From assembly GCA_017942005.1 (NCBI GenBank), contig JAGAVJ010000013.1, positions 1-64,000 on the forward strand: a stretch of 64,000 nucleotides of DNA, written 5' to 3'. This document shows positions 16,430-25,993 of the stretch, piece after piece. A model generated the notes under the pieces. It was not told the DNA's origin. It searched no databases and worked only from the letters and a program-made list of their open reading frames with translations. The first letter of the stretch is position 1. Each line of letters opens with the position of its first letter. Both the position numbers and the translations under genes were made by a program. Origin of the DNA: Clostridia bacterium. GTDB lineage: Bacteria > Bacillota > Clostridia > Oscillospirales > CAG-272.

Positions 16430-19400
16430 TTAAGGAGACTGTACAGATTGAGTTTGCAGATCAAACCATGCAAGAATGCCGTCACAGACCGCCTGCGCTG
16501 TTTTTTCATACCCACCCGGTGCGCACAGAATTTCAAATTCTTCCGGATTTGTCACAAAACCGACCTCAATCAATGCGGATGGAAATTTGTAATTCCGCAG
16601 CATTGCAAGGCGCTGGCTTGTGGTATCGCGTTTCAAGCGGCCAAGCGCTTCTGCAATTTTTTCTGCTATACAGTCCGCAAGAGAACGTCCGCTTTCTGTC
16701 CAATACAGACCGACCACACCACGGATATGGGAAACATCGGTGTTCTGCGTCATAGCATTCTGATGAATGGAAACAAGCAGATCCGGTGCAATCCGGTCAA
16801 TTTCCTCCATACGGGAATAAATATCCACTGTGGTATCGTCCTCCCGCAGAAGAATGACATCTGCACCAAGTGCCAACAGCCGTTTTTCCGCTTCCAGCAC
16901 AATGGCAAGATTGCAGTCCTTTTCATTTTGTGCCAGATGTGAACCCGGCGTCAGTGTCCCGGTATCCGTACCGCCATGACCTGCATCCAGCACGATGGTT
17001 TTTCCCGCAAGCGGCGTATCGCTGGTTTTATCATATGTCATCGGATTGCGCAGTGCAATTTGTATCCTGTTTTCTGTATAGGAAACGGTAAAGCCGAAGA
17101 ATCGGTCGCGTTCATACAATTGGAACGTATACGTGGTATACGCATTCCCTTTTGTTGCTCCGCTGCTGCTTACAACGGAATCCATGTCAAAAAGCGGATT
17201 TGCGGCAAGGGACTCGGTATTGGAGGCTGCCGTTTCTCCATGATACAGCGTTACCGTAAATGTACTACCGTTTTTCATACAGTTGACAGGGACATTTTCT
17301 GTTGACGGTATACAAAGAACAGTTTCCCGCTCCGTCTGTTCCACAGTTACAGCGCCAAACTGTGCCGTACTGTTTTGCACCTGTTCTGTATCTGGGATGG
17401 CAATTTTGGCAGCATCCAGATAGGCAGTATTGCCTGCCAATGTAATACGTGCATATCCGTTTCGGATCGAACTCGCCTCTGCTGTCATTCCCTTTGACGC
17501 TGGAATATAATCGTCATAATACCAGCTGTCCGGTGCAATTTTTAAAGACGTGCTGTCTTCTGTCACCATTACAGGAAGCATAGCGCCGCTGCCAAGCGCA
17601 TAAATATCCGCACCTTGAATTGTAATCGCGGCATCGTCTTCTTCTCGGTGTACAGATGCAGAAAGGGTTCCGCTGTACAGAAAGGCGTTGTCTTCGCATG
17701 CTTCCAAAGGAAGTGCCGCTGTATAGAGCGCTGTTCCGCTGCCGTCATCCGATATCTGCTCCTGTGTCAATTCTACTGTATTTTGACCAAGCGTGACTGT
17801 CACACGTGCGTTTGCAGTCGTCTTCACTGCAACAGAAATTCCTTCTTCCCACGGTACGGCAGTCATAGTCTTTGGTGTACTGAAAGATGCAGTCAGCGGT
17901 GGAAGTGCGGTGGACTCTGCGGTACTTTCTGTTTCTGTATCGATTGAAGGAAATTCCGGTTCTGCCGGTGTATTTGTGACCGGCGCATACTGACCGTTCC
18001 AGACAGTAAACGGCAGTTCCGTTCCATTTTGTGAAAACAGAAAGGTGTTTTCCCCACGTGCAAGCGGTTTGTATATCACAAAATAACCGCTTTTTGTTCT
18101 TGAAACCGGCATACCGTCGCAAAACAACGGTGTACCCGGGTCACTTTGCCCCATGATATACGTACCGTTTTCATCAAAACGGCTGTTATTCTGGGGCATT
18201 GTGATATGCAGTGTTTCTGTAATGTCCGTTTCTTCCTCCGACAAAACGGTTTCTTTTTCATAATACAGAATATCATCGCAAAATGCGCTGCGCAGCTCCT
18301 CTGCAATGCCGCAGGTATTCTCTTTCAACTGCGGATATCCGTAAAACAGACTGCCGCGATAACAGGTTTCGGCTCTTGCAAACGCAATCTGGTTGCGCAT
18401 TTCACCGGGCGTATTCCAATTCTCATATTGATAAATCGCGTGCGAAACCCACATGGGAATTCCATATGCATCACACTGTGCATTCCACCAGCGTACCAAT
18501 GTATCAAACCGCGCCGCTTTTGTCGTAAACTGCCAGTAAATCTGCGGTGCGATAAAATCGATATATCCGCCCTCCATCCATGCAAGGGCGTCACAGTACA
18601 GAGAATGGTACGCTTCCAAACCGCTTGTATCACTGCCGCTGCCGCCGTTTTCGTCATTTGCATTCTGCCAAATGCCAAAGGGAGCAATGCCAAACTGAAT
18701 ATACTCCGATACTGCCTTCACTGCATGATAACAGTCCTCAATCATCGAATTGATATTCCCACGCCGGAAATCTGCGACGCTTTGGTATCCTGTACCGTAC
18801 ACTGCATAGGTGTCAGCATCTTCAAGCGGCAGAAGCGTTCCGCTTCCGTCTGGATTTGACACCGGATACGGATAAAAATAATCGTCAAAAATCACACCTG
18901 CTACCGGATATTTTTCGCAGATTTCTCTTACACCTGCCGTGACAAGTTCACGTACCTCTGGAATTCCCGCATTGAAATATACTGCACGGTTATAGGTGAA
19001 TGTCCATTCAGGATGTACGACTGCCGGATGTTCGTTTGACAACAGGGATATGTCCTGTCCCACACTTGTCACACGCAGCGGATTGACCCACGCATATACG
19101 GCAAGGGCTTCCGATTCTATTTCACTGTGCGCAATGCTGCACAGATACGCAAGCGGATCAAAATTTTCATCTGCCGCCACCCCCTGTGTACCGGACAGAT
19201 ATGCAGAGGTTGGAAAATAGTCAGAGTCATACAAGGCATCTGCACTCGGACGCACTTGCAGGCAGACCGTATTTAAATTGGCATCGCGTGCGGTCTTCAC
19301 AATACCATCAAGCTCTTTGCGCATTTCCGCAGCCGACAGTCCCGGTCTTGACGGAAAGGTAATGTTCAATACCGATGGAATCCAGATGCCGCGTATCTCC

Positions 19401-19609
19401 CGGTTGGGGTCCAGCATGGCGCCGATATTGGCAGATGTTTTTTCTTTTGTCATTGGATTCATTCCTTTGGGTCCGCTTCCCTTTGGTCTATTGAAAATCA
19501 AACAGATACATCCCACTGTCAAACAAGCAAAAATAACAATGAAAATCATCAATGGAGCTTTCCATGCACCTTTTTTAGACGCACTGTCCTGCATCCTATA
19601 TGCATCCAT
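16430..19609 (-). CDS. Membrane-anchored GHL10 glycosidase fused to N-acetylmuramoyl-L-alanine amidase
   Basis: A 1059-residue cell-wall protein. One membrane segment near residues 18-38 anchors it as an uncleaved signal. Residues about 70-420 form a glycoside-hydrolase-like 10 domain (YngK type): REIRGIWIPSVLN, NTVCLQVRPSADALY, GVIFDDYFYPYP and IDFIAPQIYWQF. A linker and beta-rich domains follow. The C-terminal 180 residues are an Amidase_3 domain with zinc ligands in DAGHGGTDTG, the Glu in NEKDCNL, SIHQNA, and the catalytic Glu in LIEVGFVTN. The protein thus pairs a possible glycan-chain cleavage activity with peptide-stem removal in peptidoglycan. A consensus-like promoter lies 46 bp upstream and GGAGG precedes the start. 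Confidence 0.88.
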   Translation of the reverse strand: MDAYRMQDSASKKGAWKAPLMIFIVIFACLTVGCICLIFNRPKGSGPKGMNPMTKEKTSANIGAMLDPNREIRGIWIPSVLNITFPSRPGLSAAEMRKELDGIVKTARDANLNTVCLQVRPSADALYDSDYFPTSAYLSGTQGVAADENFDPLAYLCSIAHSEIESEALAVYAWVNPLRVTSVGQDISLLSNEHPAVVHPEWTFTYNRAVYFNAGIPEVRELVTAGVREICEKYPVAGVIFDDYFYPYPVSNPDGSGTLLPLEDADTYAVYGTGYQSVADFRRGNINSMIEDCYHAVKAVSEYIQFGIAPFGIWQNANDENGGSGSDTSGLEAYHSLYCDALAWMEGGYIDFIAPQIYWQFTTKAARFDTLVRWWNAQCDAYGIPMWVSHAIYQYENWNTPGEMRNQIAFARAETCYRGSLFYGYPQLKENTCGIAEELRSAFCDDILYYEKETVLSEEETDITETLHITMPQNNSRFDENGTYIMGQSDPGTPLFCDGMPVSRTKSGYFVIYKPLARGENTFLFSQNGTELPFTVWNGQYAPVTNTPAEPEFPSIDTETESTAESTALPPLTASFSTPKTMTAVPWEEGISVAVKTTANARVTVTLGQNTVELTQEQISDDGSGTALYTAALPLEACEDNAFLYSGTLSASVHREEDDAAITIQGADIYALGSGAMLPVMVTEDSTSLKIAPDSWYYDDYIPASKGMTAEASSIRNGYARITLAGNTAYLDAAKIAIPDTEQVQNSTAQFGAVTVEQTERETVLCIPSTENVPVNCMKNGSTFTVTLYHGETAASNTESLAANPLFDMDSVVSSSGATKGNAYTTYTFQLYERDRFFGFTVSYTENRIQIALRNPMTYDKTSDTPLAGKTIVLDAGHGGTDTGTLTPGSHLAQNEKDCNLAIVLEAEKRLLALGADVILLREDDTTVDIYSRMEEIDRIAPDLLVSIHQNAMTQNTDVSHIRGVVGLYWTESGRSLADCIAEKIAEALGRLKRDTTSQRLAMLRNYKFPSALIEVGFVTNPEEFEILCAPGGYEKTAQAVCDGILAWFDLQTQSVQSP

Positions 19610-19654
19610 AAACCGTCCTGCCTCCTTGTCCTCTTTTTTACATAGATATTTATT

Positions 19655-19683
19655 ATTATATCATTTTCCCTGTCGAATTGCAA
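19655..19683 (-). promoter_or_regulatory. Promoter of the GHL10-amidase gene
   Basis: On the minus strand: TTGCAA (19683-19678), 17-bp spacer, TATAAT (19660-19655). Confidence 0.8.
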
Positions 19684-19956
19684 GGTCTTTCCCTGGAAAA
19701 CCGAGAATTTTCTTTTGAAACAAATTGTGTCTTTTTAGGAATTTGTAACGTTCTGATCCTATTTAAAAGCATATCATATTATAAATGTAAGTTCAATGAG
19801 GACACGCTTGCCGGGTTGTTACAGCCCGGATGCAACCGCCCTATGGTGTTATTGATAGGAGTTTCCAAAAGAATCGCCTTTCAGCATATCATATGCAAAT
19901 CGTAAGACGCACATGAAACCCGTTATAATACGATAGAAAATTCTAAAAAAACCGGA

Positions 19957-19985
19957 TTGACAAATCACCTCGGTTATGGTATACT
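19957..19985 (+). promoter_or_regulatory. Promoter of the six-hairpin glycosidase
   Basis: TTGACA (19957-19962), 17-bp spacer, TATACT (19980-19985), 36 bp before the ATG. The rest of the 19684-19956 gap holds only a weak family A-like fragment near 19794. Confidence 0.85.
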
Positions 19986-20021
19986 GTTACAAAATGCTCC
20001 AATACAGAAAGGAACCGCTCC

Positions 20022-21929
20022 ATGAAACCAACTTGGGAAAAACCAAAAACCAGTAAAGTTTATCTGCATACACCTGGCTCCAATCGAATTTTGATGCTCC
20101 AACCCGATGCAAAAATCACCAATCTGGCATTGAAAAACGAAGGACGCCATACACGCCAAAGTGCATGCGGCGTTCATCTTCTTGCAGGCAAGACCGAGCC
20201 GCAGCCGCTTGATTTCCATCATACCCGCTTCGATACAGTAAAGGATGGATTGCCTTTCTATACGGTTCTTGGAGAAGACCCTGAAAACGAATGCAAACTG
20301 TCCATGTCAGCATTTGCTACCGACGATCAGAATCCGCTGACCTATGTACGCATCACAGTATCAAATGAAGAAAATTATCCAATCGAAGGCTCCATCGGAC
20401 TTCTGCCGCGTGAAGCATACAACGGAGATCAATATCTGACCGGGATTTTCGATACCGGATATGAATCTTATCAGCCGAACTTCAAGCAGTGGCTATTACA
20501 GCGTCAGCTTCGGTTCAATGAAACTGCACCGCTGTCCGCAGCAGCGCCGTCTGCTTCCATGCGAATCCTGTCTGCACAAGGCTTTTCCGTACATTGGATT
20601 TCACGGGAGGAACAACCTCACCGTTTCCGCGCACAGGACTACTTTGCATGCGATTACACTGTAGAGCCAGGCAAATCCCTGACGCTGGATTTTGTATTTT
20701 GTGCTTCCCCGATGACAGAAAAAACGGTACGGCCTCTGGATGTCGCAAAAGCGATTATGACTGCTTTCTGGCAGGAACGGTTATCTCATGTCAAGATTCT
20801 GCCGCAATGCGATGCTCCGCGCATCCGTGATATGTATTTACAGAATATCACACAGTGTATGCAGATGATAGCACAGTATGACGGAATGGAAGGCATCGTT
20901 GTCCGTCAAGGCGATGTCGGCCGCTATCTCTGGATTTGGGAAGCGATCCATGTCCTTCGTTGTCTGGCGCTTGTCGGTCTTCCGGAGTATGCTCCGCCGG
21001 TTTACGATACCTATTGCAGCTGGATGATTATGGATGGCGACAATTATGGAAAGCTCAATTATCCGTTTGTTCGCTGGGATAACGCAGAAGGCGCTCTTTT
21101 GCTCGGTATTGCTGAACACTTAAAAATTGTTGATGATAAAGCACTGTATCTCCATTACCGTCCATATACCATCGCACTGCTTTCCTACATTGAACGCCGC
21201 CGTCATGCGGAAACCGATGGAAAATATCCCGGACTTTATCCCTGTGGTCGTGCGAGTGACTGGGGTGAGGTCGGGTATCACTGGACGTATACGGATGCCT
21301 TTATCCTGCGCGCGATTCGCTCCTATCTGCAAGTCTGTGAAAAATACGGGGCAGAAGAAACAGCGTCTGTCCGCGCCATAGAAGCAGACTATACAAACGC
21401 GATTGCACAGGTTGCCAATGACCTATATTTGGGACATGAGGAGGATGAAGCGTTTATTCTTCCGCATATTGCAGGCGTTCCTTTTGAGGATAGCTATAAT
21501 CACTGCTTCTACACAGACGGTGCGCCGTTTTTGAACCTGATCGGCGTTGTTATGGAACCGAATTCCCGTATGTTTGAACAGATGGAAAATTTCTATCGGG
21601 AGAACGGTCTGTTTGAACACAATCTCGCAGGACGCATTACCAATGCAACCGATTATGGTTCGTTTGCATACGGTGACTGCTATTATACAGGGATTGCGGA
21701 ATTTTGTTGGATTTATCCTTGGATGGCACGCGGAGAATGGGAAAAAGCGGACGCAATGACGGATGCACTGCTGCGTTACAATGTCACAACGGAATACATC
21801 GTCTCTGAGCGGTACTGTTCCATTGATCCCTGGTATGTACCGTGGCAGCCAAACGGTTCCGGTTCCGCACGTCTCTGTATGTTCCTGCTTGATTATTATA
21901 AAAGGAAGCAAGAAACGCAAAAGGTATGA
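20022..21929 (+). CDS. Six-hairpin (alpha/alpha)6 glycosidase-like protein
   Basis: A 635-residue soluble protein, probably a cytoplasmic glycosidase. The first 240 residues look like beta-sandwich (LYHT-type strands such as NEENYPIEGSIGLLPREAY), followed by a helical barrel with repeated aromatic/acidic loops: QGDVGRYLWIWEAIHVLRC, WDNAEGALLLGIAEH, YPCGRASDWGEVGYHW and DYGSFAYGDCYYTG. This layout is shared by GH15, GH63, GH78 and related clans; I cannot assign one family. The start follows AAAGGA at 7 nt. It is monocistronic with its own promoter. The theme matches the rhamnosidases elsewhere in the window. Confidence 0.7.
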   Translation: MKPTWEKPKTSKVYLHTPGSNRILMLQPDAKITNLALKNEGRHTRQSACGVHLLAGKTEPQPLDFHHTRFDTVKDGLPFYTVLGEDPENECKLSMSAFATDDQNPLTYVRITVSNEENYPIEGSIGLLPREAYNGDQYLTGIFDTGYESYQPNFKQWLLQRQLRFNETAPLSAAAPSASMRILSAQGFSVHWISREEQPHRFRAQDYFACDYTVEPGKSLTLDFVFCASPMTEKTVRPLDVAKAIMTAFWQERLSHVKILPQCDAPRIRDMYLQNITQCMQMIAQYDGMEGIVVRQGDVGRYLWIWEAIHVLRCLALVGLPEYAPPVYDTYCSWMIMDGDNYGKLNYPFVRWDNAEGALLLGIAEHLKIVDDKALYLHYRPYTIALLSYIERRRHAETDGKYPGLYPCGRASDWGEVGYHWTYTDAFILRAIRSYLQVCEKYGAEETASVRAIEADYTNAIAQVANDLYLGHEEDEAFILPHIAGVPFEDSYNHCFYTDGAPFLNLIGVVMEPNSRMFEQMENFYRENGLFEHNLAGRITNATDYGSFAYGDCYYTGIAEFCWIYPWMARGEWEKADAMTDALLRYNVTTEYIVSERYCSIDPWYVPWQPNGSGSARLCMFLLDYYKRKQETQKV

Positions 21930-22132
21930 CACGGATAACAGCAGATGATTGAATCTTAACTTTTTGTAAAATTATACTCGCCTGCACATGATAAAACCGC
22001 AGAACACAATGCAAATGCTGCTGCATTCTCTGGAAAAAGTATGGTATGAAAACCATTATGAACCATAGTTTCTCTGAAAACTTTATTTTTCAGACTTTAC
22101 GACAGTAATTTTAAAAATTTATTCATTTTCTA

Positions 22133-22161
22133 TTGACAAAACGCATGAAATAGGATATAAT
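22133..22161 (+). promoter_or_regulatory. Promoter of the liv operon
   Basis: TTGACA (22133-22138), 17-bp spacer, TATAAT (22156-22161): full consensus. A palindromic pair CATATC / GATATC follows at about 22181-22200, close to +1, and may be an operator. Confidence 0.9.
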
Positions 22162-22165
22162 TAAG

Positions 22166-22432
22166 TATCATTTATGATTTTCATATCTATTTTTTGATAT
22201 CTTGCGGCAACATGTCATCAGTCTGATCCTATTGTTCATGCGAGTGCGTGTTACAATCCATGTTTTGTGTTTGTTCCTATCAACGCAGAGGGGATATCGA
22301 ACACAGCTTTGGGAACGCTGCCGTAAGGAGGAAGCGTTCCCTTCTCATTTTTTAAGGCTTGTTTTTTCCGCTGGCTTATTTTTATAATAAGCTGCGAAAA
22401 AATATATTTCTTTTAGAAAGAGGTAAACGATC
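22166..22432 (+). promoter_or_regulatory. liv operon leader with intrinsic attenuator
   Basis: The 270-nt leader contains a 9-bp perfect hairpin GGGAACGCT / AGCGTTCCC (22311-22341) followed by a T-rich stretch with six consecutive T, a premature terminator before livJ. Upstream of it, the frame through 22214-22279 has 13 of 22 codons for Val, Ile or Leu, as expected for a branched-chain attenuator peptide. However, no Shine-Dalgarno is seen before it, so the sensing mechanism is open. No T-box motif was found. Confidence 0.55.
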
Positions 22433-23587
22433 ATGAAACGTTTCCAGCAATTCCTTACCTTCGCGCTGGCACTGACGCTGTGTGCGTTCTGCTTTGCGTC
22501 CTGCGGCGGATCGAAGGGCAATTACACCGCGTCCAATACAGAATACTTTATCGGTGCAACAGGTCCTCTGACCGGTGATGTCTCCTCCTACGGTATTTCT
22601 GTCCAGAATGGTGCACAGCTTGCAATTGATGAAATCAACGCAAACGGCGGCTTAAACGGTACGCTCTTCCACTTTGAAATGAAAGACGACCAGGGCGGTG
22701 AAGAAGCTGCCGCAAACGGTTATACCGCATTGTATGAAGCAGGCATGCAGCTGTCCATCGGCTCTGTCACCTCCGGCTCCTGCGCATCCTTCGCAGATCA
22801 TGCAAAGGATGACGGCATTCTGTTTATTACGCCTTCCGCATCTGCTGCCAATGTCATTGCCATCAGCGACAACGCGTTCCGCGTATGTTTTGGCGACCCG
22901 CAGCAGGGTACGCTTTCTGCGGAAACCCTTTCCGCACGCTATGCAAAGATCGGCGTCATCTACGATACTTCCGATCCGTACTCCTCCGGTTTGTATGAAG
23001 CATTTGATGCCAAAATGGTTGAACTTGGCAAAGTAAAGGATACCGATTATATCGTCCGTACCTTTGACAAAGACTCCAACAAGGACTTCTCCACACAGGT
23101 GGCTGCACTTGCTGACGCAGGCTGCGAAACCATCTACCTTCCGATTTACTACACCGAAGCAGGTCTGATTGCAAAGGCAGCAGCTGCACAGGGCTACGAT
23201 GTTCCGATCTTCGGCAACGACGGTCTGGACGGTGTCGCTGCACAGCTTTCCTCCGATGTCACCGCTTCTGTGGAATATATCACACCGTTTGACGTCAATG
23301 CAACTGATGAAATCACCTCTGCATTTGTCAGCGCATACAAGGCAAAGTATAACACAACACCTGACCAGTTTGCAGCGGACGGCTACGATGCAGTCATGAT
23401 TCTGTTTGCCGCAATGCAGAAGGCAGGCGTCAGCGACGTTACCCTTTCCGCATCTGCAATGGCAGATCTCATTCGTCCGGTTCTGACCTCTGCTGACTTC
23501 TCCTATACAGGTCTTACCGGCGCCAATATGACTTGGTCCAAGGATGGCTCCTGCAACAAGGATGCTAAGATCGTCAAGGTTCAGTAA
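22433..23587 (+). CDS. livJ: Branched-chain amino-acid ABC importer, substrate-binding lipoprotein
   Basis: An extracytoplasmic lipoprotein that captures Leu/Ile/Val-type ligands for LivHMGF. The 384-residue protein starts with a lipoprotein signal ending in FASC (Cys near residue 24), then a type I periplasmic-binding fold: FIGATGPLTGDVSSYG, GAQLAIDEINANGG and MKDDQGGEEAAANGY are typical of this family, as is the second-lobe start IGVIYDTSDPYSSG. The start has AAAGAGG at good spacing. It leads the operon; a 266-bp gap holding a family B element separates it from livH. Related family members bind other small amides or amino acids, so specificity is inferred from the operon. Confidence 0.9.
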   Translation: MKRFQQFLTFALALTLCAFCFASCGGSKGNYTASNTEYFIGATGPLTGDVSSYGISVQNGAQLAIDEINANGGLNGTLFHFEMKDDQGGEEAAANGYTALYEAGMQLSIGSVTSGSCASFADHAKDDGILFITPSASAANVIAISDNAFRVCFGDPQQGTLSAETLSARYAKIGVIYDTSDPYSSGLYEAFDAKMVELGKVKDTDYIVRTFDKDSNKDFSTQVAALADAGCETIYLPIYYTEAGLIAKAAAAQGYDVPIFGNDGLDGVAAQLSSDVTASVEYITPFDVNATDEITSAFVSAYKAKYNTTPDQFAADGYDAVMILFAAMQKAGVSDVTLSASAMADLIRPVLTSADFSYTGLTGANMTWSKDGSCNKDAKIVKVQ

Positions 23588-23629
23588 GTTATTTTTACTG
23601 CCGTTTTTCCTTTCAAAGGAATGAGGGCT

Positions 23630-23775
23630 GGGCTGTCGCATTTACATGGCTCACACGGCTGTCGCCTGCACCAGCCTGAAAAATTTTCACCCTTTCGCTT
23701 TTCTCAAGCGAAAGGGTGAATGCGGATCACTTTGTGATTCCGGGCTGCTGCAAATTAAAAAATTTGCAGCAGCCC
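23630..23775 (-). mobile_element. MITE-like element, family B, copy 2
   Basis: A 146-bp unit with ends GGGCTGTCGCA and TTGCAGCAGCCC, inverted relative to the copy at 8578. It keeps the three hairpins (TGCAGCAGCCC pair, GGATCAC / GTGATTCC, and a long CACCCTTTCGCTT / AAGCGAAAGGGTG stem). It interrupts the liv operon between livJ and livH, and its hairpins could lower downstream expression relative to the binding protein. Confidence 0.8.
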
Positions 23776-23853
23776 CCAGATATGTTCCCTACAGCTTCAT
23801 GAGGCAAATGGGGGCACCATTGACCTAAAACCCAACATGAAAGGACTTGTTTT

Positions 23854-24717
23854 ATGAGTACATTGATCAACGGTCTGTGCCTTGGCGGAATATTCGCCTT
23901 GATTGCGCTGGGCTATACAATGGTATACGGCATTGCGAAAATGCTGAACTTTGCACACGGTGATATTATTATGATCGGTGCATATGCCATTATTACCACT
24001 TTGTCATTATCCGGAAATACCATTGCCGCAATCATTGCAGCCATTATCATCTGTACGGTACTTGGTATTTTAACAGAGCGTCTGGCTTACCGTCCGCTGC
24101 GCGGCGCTTCTCCGCTTGCCGTCCTGATTACAGCCATCGGTGTCTCTTATTTATTACAGAGTATTGCCCAGTTGATTTACGGAGCGCAGTCCATTCCTGT
24201 TTCTATCGGCAGCTTTGGAGCGGTCAGTGTGTTCGGTCTTTCCATTCCGATTTCTTCTTTGATTACACTTGCGCTTTGCGTAATCATTATGACAGCACTG
24301 ACGCTGTTTATTACCAAAACAAAAGTCGGCATTGCGATGCTCGCCGTTTCTGAGGATCGCGCCGCAGCACAGCTGATGGGTGTCAACGTGAACATGATCA
24401 TCACGCTGACGTTCGCCATCGGTTCGGCACTTGCCGCATTTGCAAGTACTTTCTATTTGATGCAGATTCCGAGTGCAACCCCGACGCTTGGTTCCATGCC
24501 CGGCATCAAAGCCTTTACGGCATCCGTCATCGGCGGTATCGGTTCCATTCCGGGTGCCATGATTGGCGGCATCCTTCTTGGTATCATTGAAAAATTTGCG
24601 CTTTCCATCCCTGCACTTGCACCTTATACCACAGCAATTGAATTCAGTCTTCTGATTATTATCCTGCTTGTCAAACCGACCGGTATTCTTGGTAAAAAAC
24701 GCAGAGAAAAGGTGTAA
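23854..24717 (+). CDS. livH: Branched-chain amino-acid ABC importer, permease LivH
   Basis: An inner-membrane permease of 287 residues with about eight hydrophobic helices. It has the LivH features NGLCLGGIFALIALGYTM at the start, MLNFAHGDIIMIGAY, and the late cytoplasmic loop GGIGSIPGAMIGG that contacts the ATPases. ATG 23854 follows GAAAGGA at 8 nt. It pairs with LivM as the heterodimeric channel. Confidence 0.93.
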   Translation: MSTLINGLCLGGIFALIALGYTMVYGIAKMLNFAHGDIIMIGAYAIITTLSLSGNTIAAIIAAIIICTVLGILTERLAYRPLRGASPLAVLITAIGVSYLLQSIAQLIYGAQSIPVSIGSFGAVSVFGLSIPISSLITLALCVIIMTALTLFITKTKVGIAMLAVSEDRAAAQLMGVNVNMIITLTFAIGSALAAFASTFYLMQIPSATPTLGSMPGIKAFTASVIGGIGSIPGAMIGGILLGIIEKFALSIPALAPYTTAIEFSLLIIILLVKPTGILGKKRREKV

Positions 24718-24735
24718 AAGAAAAGGAATACGTGT

Positions 24736-24795
24736 GAAAGGAAAACCTTCGCACCGTTCTGTATAGCAGAACATGCGAAGATATGGTCATAAAAA
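24736..24795 (+). promoter_or_regulatory. Hairpin-interrupted ribosome binding site (livM)
   Basis: GAAAGGA (24736-24742), then a long hairpin: CTTCGCA / TGCGAAG (24747-24753, 24774-24780) with an inner GTTCTG / CAGAAC stem, then 14 nt to ATG 24795. CCTT after the Shine-Dalgarno could instead pair with AAGG. An in-frame ATG at 24783 lies 2 nt after the hairpin. Confidence 0.6.
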
Positions 24796-25982
24796 TGGCG
24801 AACTCTAAAACCTCAGAGAAAAAAAATAATCATCTGAAATATTATTTCAACTATCTTCTTGTCGGCGTCTTCTTTCTGATCTTTTTCATTCTTGACATGA
24901 CGATGGGCTTGCGCACTTCCACAACACAGCTTTTAACAAAAATCGCATATTCTATCATTCTTGCGACTTCTTTGAATATGATCGTCGGTTTTCTTGGAGA
25001 ATTGAGCCTTGGTCATGCAGGCTTTATGTGTGTCGGCGCGTATATTGGCTGCTTCTGTGCGAATTTTCTGCACACTGTCATCCCTTCCCCGCTGATTGTT
25101 CTGATCATTGCTATGATGATTGGCGGTCTTGTTGCAGCGCTCTTCGGTTTCTTAATCGGTCTTCCGACGCTGCGTCTGAAAGGAGACTATCTTGCCATTG
25201 CAACGCTTGCCTTTGGTGAAATTGTCCGTACTATTTTTAAAAACCTCAGTGCATTTGGCGGCGCACAGGGACTTCCAACCAAACGGTATGATAAATCCCT
25301 TTACATCATCGCATTTCTGATTGTCTTCATCACGCTGTTTGTGATCCAAAACCTCAAGCGTTCCAAGCACGGACGCGCCATTGAAGCCATTCGCGACAAT
25401 GAAATTGCGGCGCGTGCAATGGGTATCAACATCACCTATTACAAGCTGATCGTTTTCATCATCGCTGCGGGCTTTGCAGGGATTGCCGGCGTCATCTACG
25501 GTCATTTGGTTACACCCGTTGCGAACACATTCTTCTCCTTCAACTACTCCATTGAAATTCTCGTTATGGTCGTTTTGGGAGGCATGGGAAGCATTACCGG
25601 TTCGATTATCGCATCAACGCTTTTGACATTCATCAATGTGCAGCTGACGACACAGCTTTCCGGCGATATGGCAGCGCTGAAATACTTAATTTATGCATTG
25701 ATTTTAATTGCCATGGTACTTTGGAACAATGCGCCGGCTTTAAGCAACGTAAGAGAAAAGGTCAGTCTGCATCATTTACTCGCTTGGTTCAACGGTAAAT
25801 TCAGTTCCAAAAAGCCGGAAAAAGATTCCCAAACAGCCGTCGAAAATGCCGTATATCTCAAAGAAGAAGCAGATTGGAAGAAAATTCCAACGAAAATCCC
25901 AATGGATTCCATTCTCTCCACCGATATCAAGCCGGATCGTACCACAGAAGCGGACAAACCGGAGAAAAGCAGCAAGCAATAA
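24795..25982 (+). CDS. livM: Branched-chain amino-acid ABC importer, permease LivM
   Basis: The second inner-membrane permease, about 395 residues, with nine or so hydrophobic helices. Family segments are visible: NMIVGFLGELSLGHAGFMCVG near the start, LRLKGDYLAIATLAFGEI in the middle, and GGMGSITGSIIASTLL near the end. The last 70 residues form a charged hydrophilic tail (from about NGKFSSKKPEKD to the Lys/Gln-rich end) that most LivM proteins lack. Start choice between 24783 and 24795 depends on how the leader hairpin presents the Shine-Dalgarno. It overlaps no neighbour; livG starts 12 bp later. Confidence 0.92.
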   Translation: MANSKTSEKKNNHLKYYFNYLLVGVFFLIFFILDMTMGLRTSTTQLLTKIAYSIILATSLNMIVGFLGELSLGHAGFMCVGAYIGCFCANFLHTVIPSPLIVLIIAMMIGGLVAALFGFLIGLPTLRLKGDYLAIATLAFGEIVRTIFKNLSAFGGAQGLPTKRYDKSLYIIAFLIVFITLFVIQNLKRSKHGRAIEAIRDNEIAARAMGINITYYKLIVFIIAAGFAGIAGVIYGHLVTPVANTFFSFNYSIEILVMVVLGGMGSITGSIIASTLLTFINVQLTTQLSGDMAALKYLIYALILIAMVLWNNAPALSNVREKVSLHHLLAWFNGKFSSKKPEKDSQTAVENAVYLKEEADWKKIPTKIPMDSILSTDIKPDRTTEADKPEKSSKQ

Positions 25983-25993
25983 AAGGAAAGGAA

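Noticed and set aside
19794..19870. Further family A MITE copy
   Set aside because: Only about 15 bp (GTAAGTTCAATGAGG) resemble the left end; no hairpin set or right end follows.
22166..22432. T-box leader before livJ
   Set aside because: No conserved T-box sequence (GGGUGGNACCGCG type) or specifier stem is visible.
22652..23641. 329-codon minus-strand open frame over livJ
   Set aside because: Antisense shadow of the substrate-binding protein; no recognisable domain.
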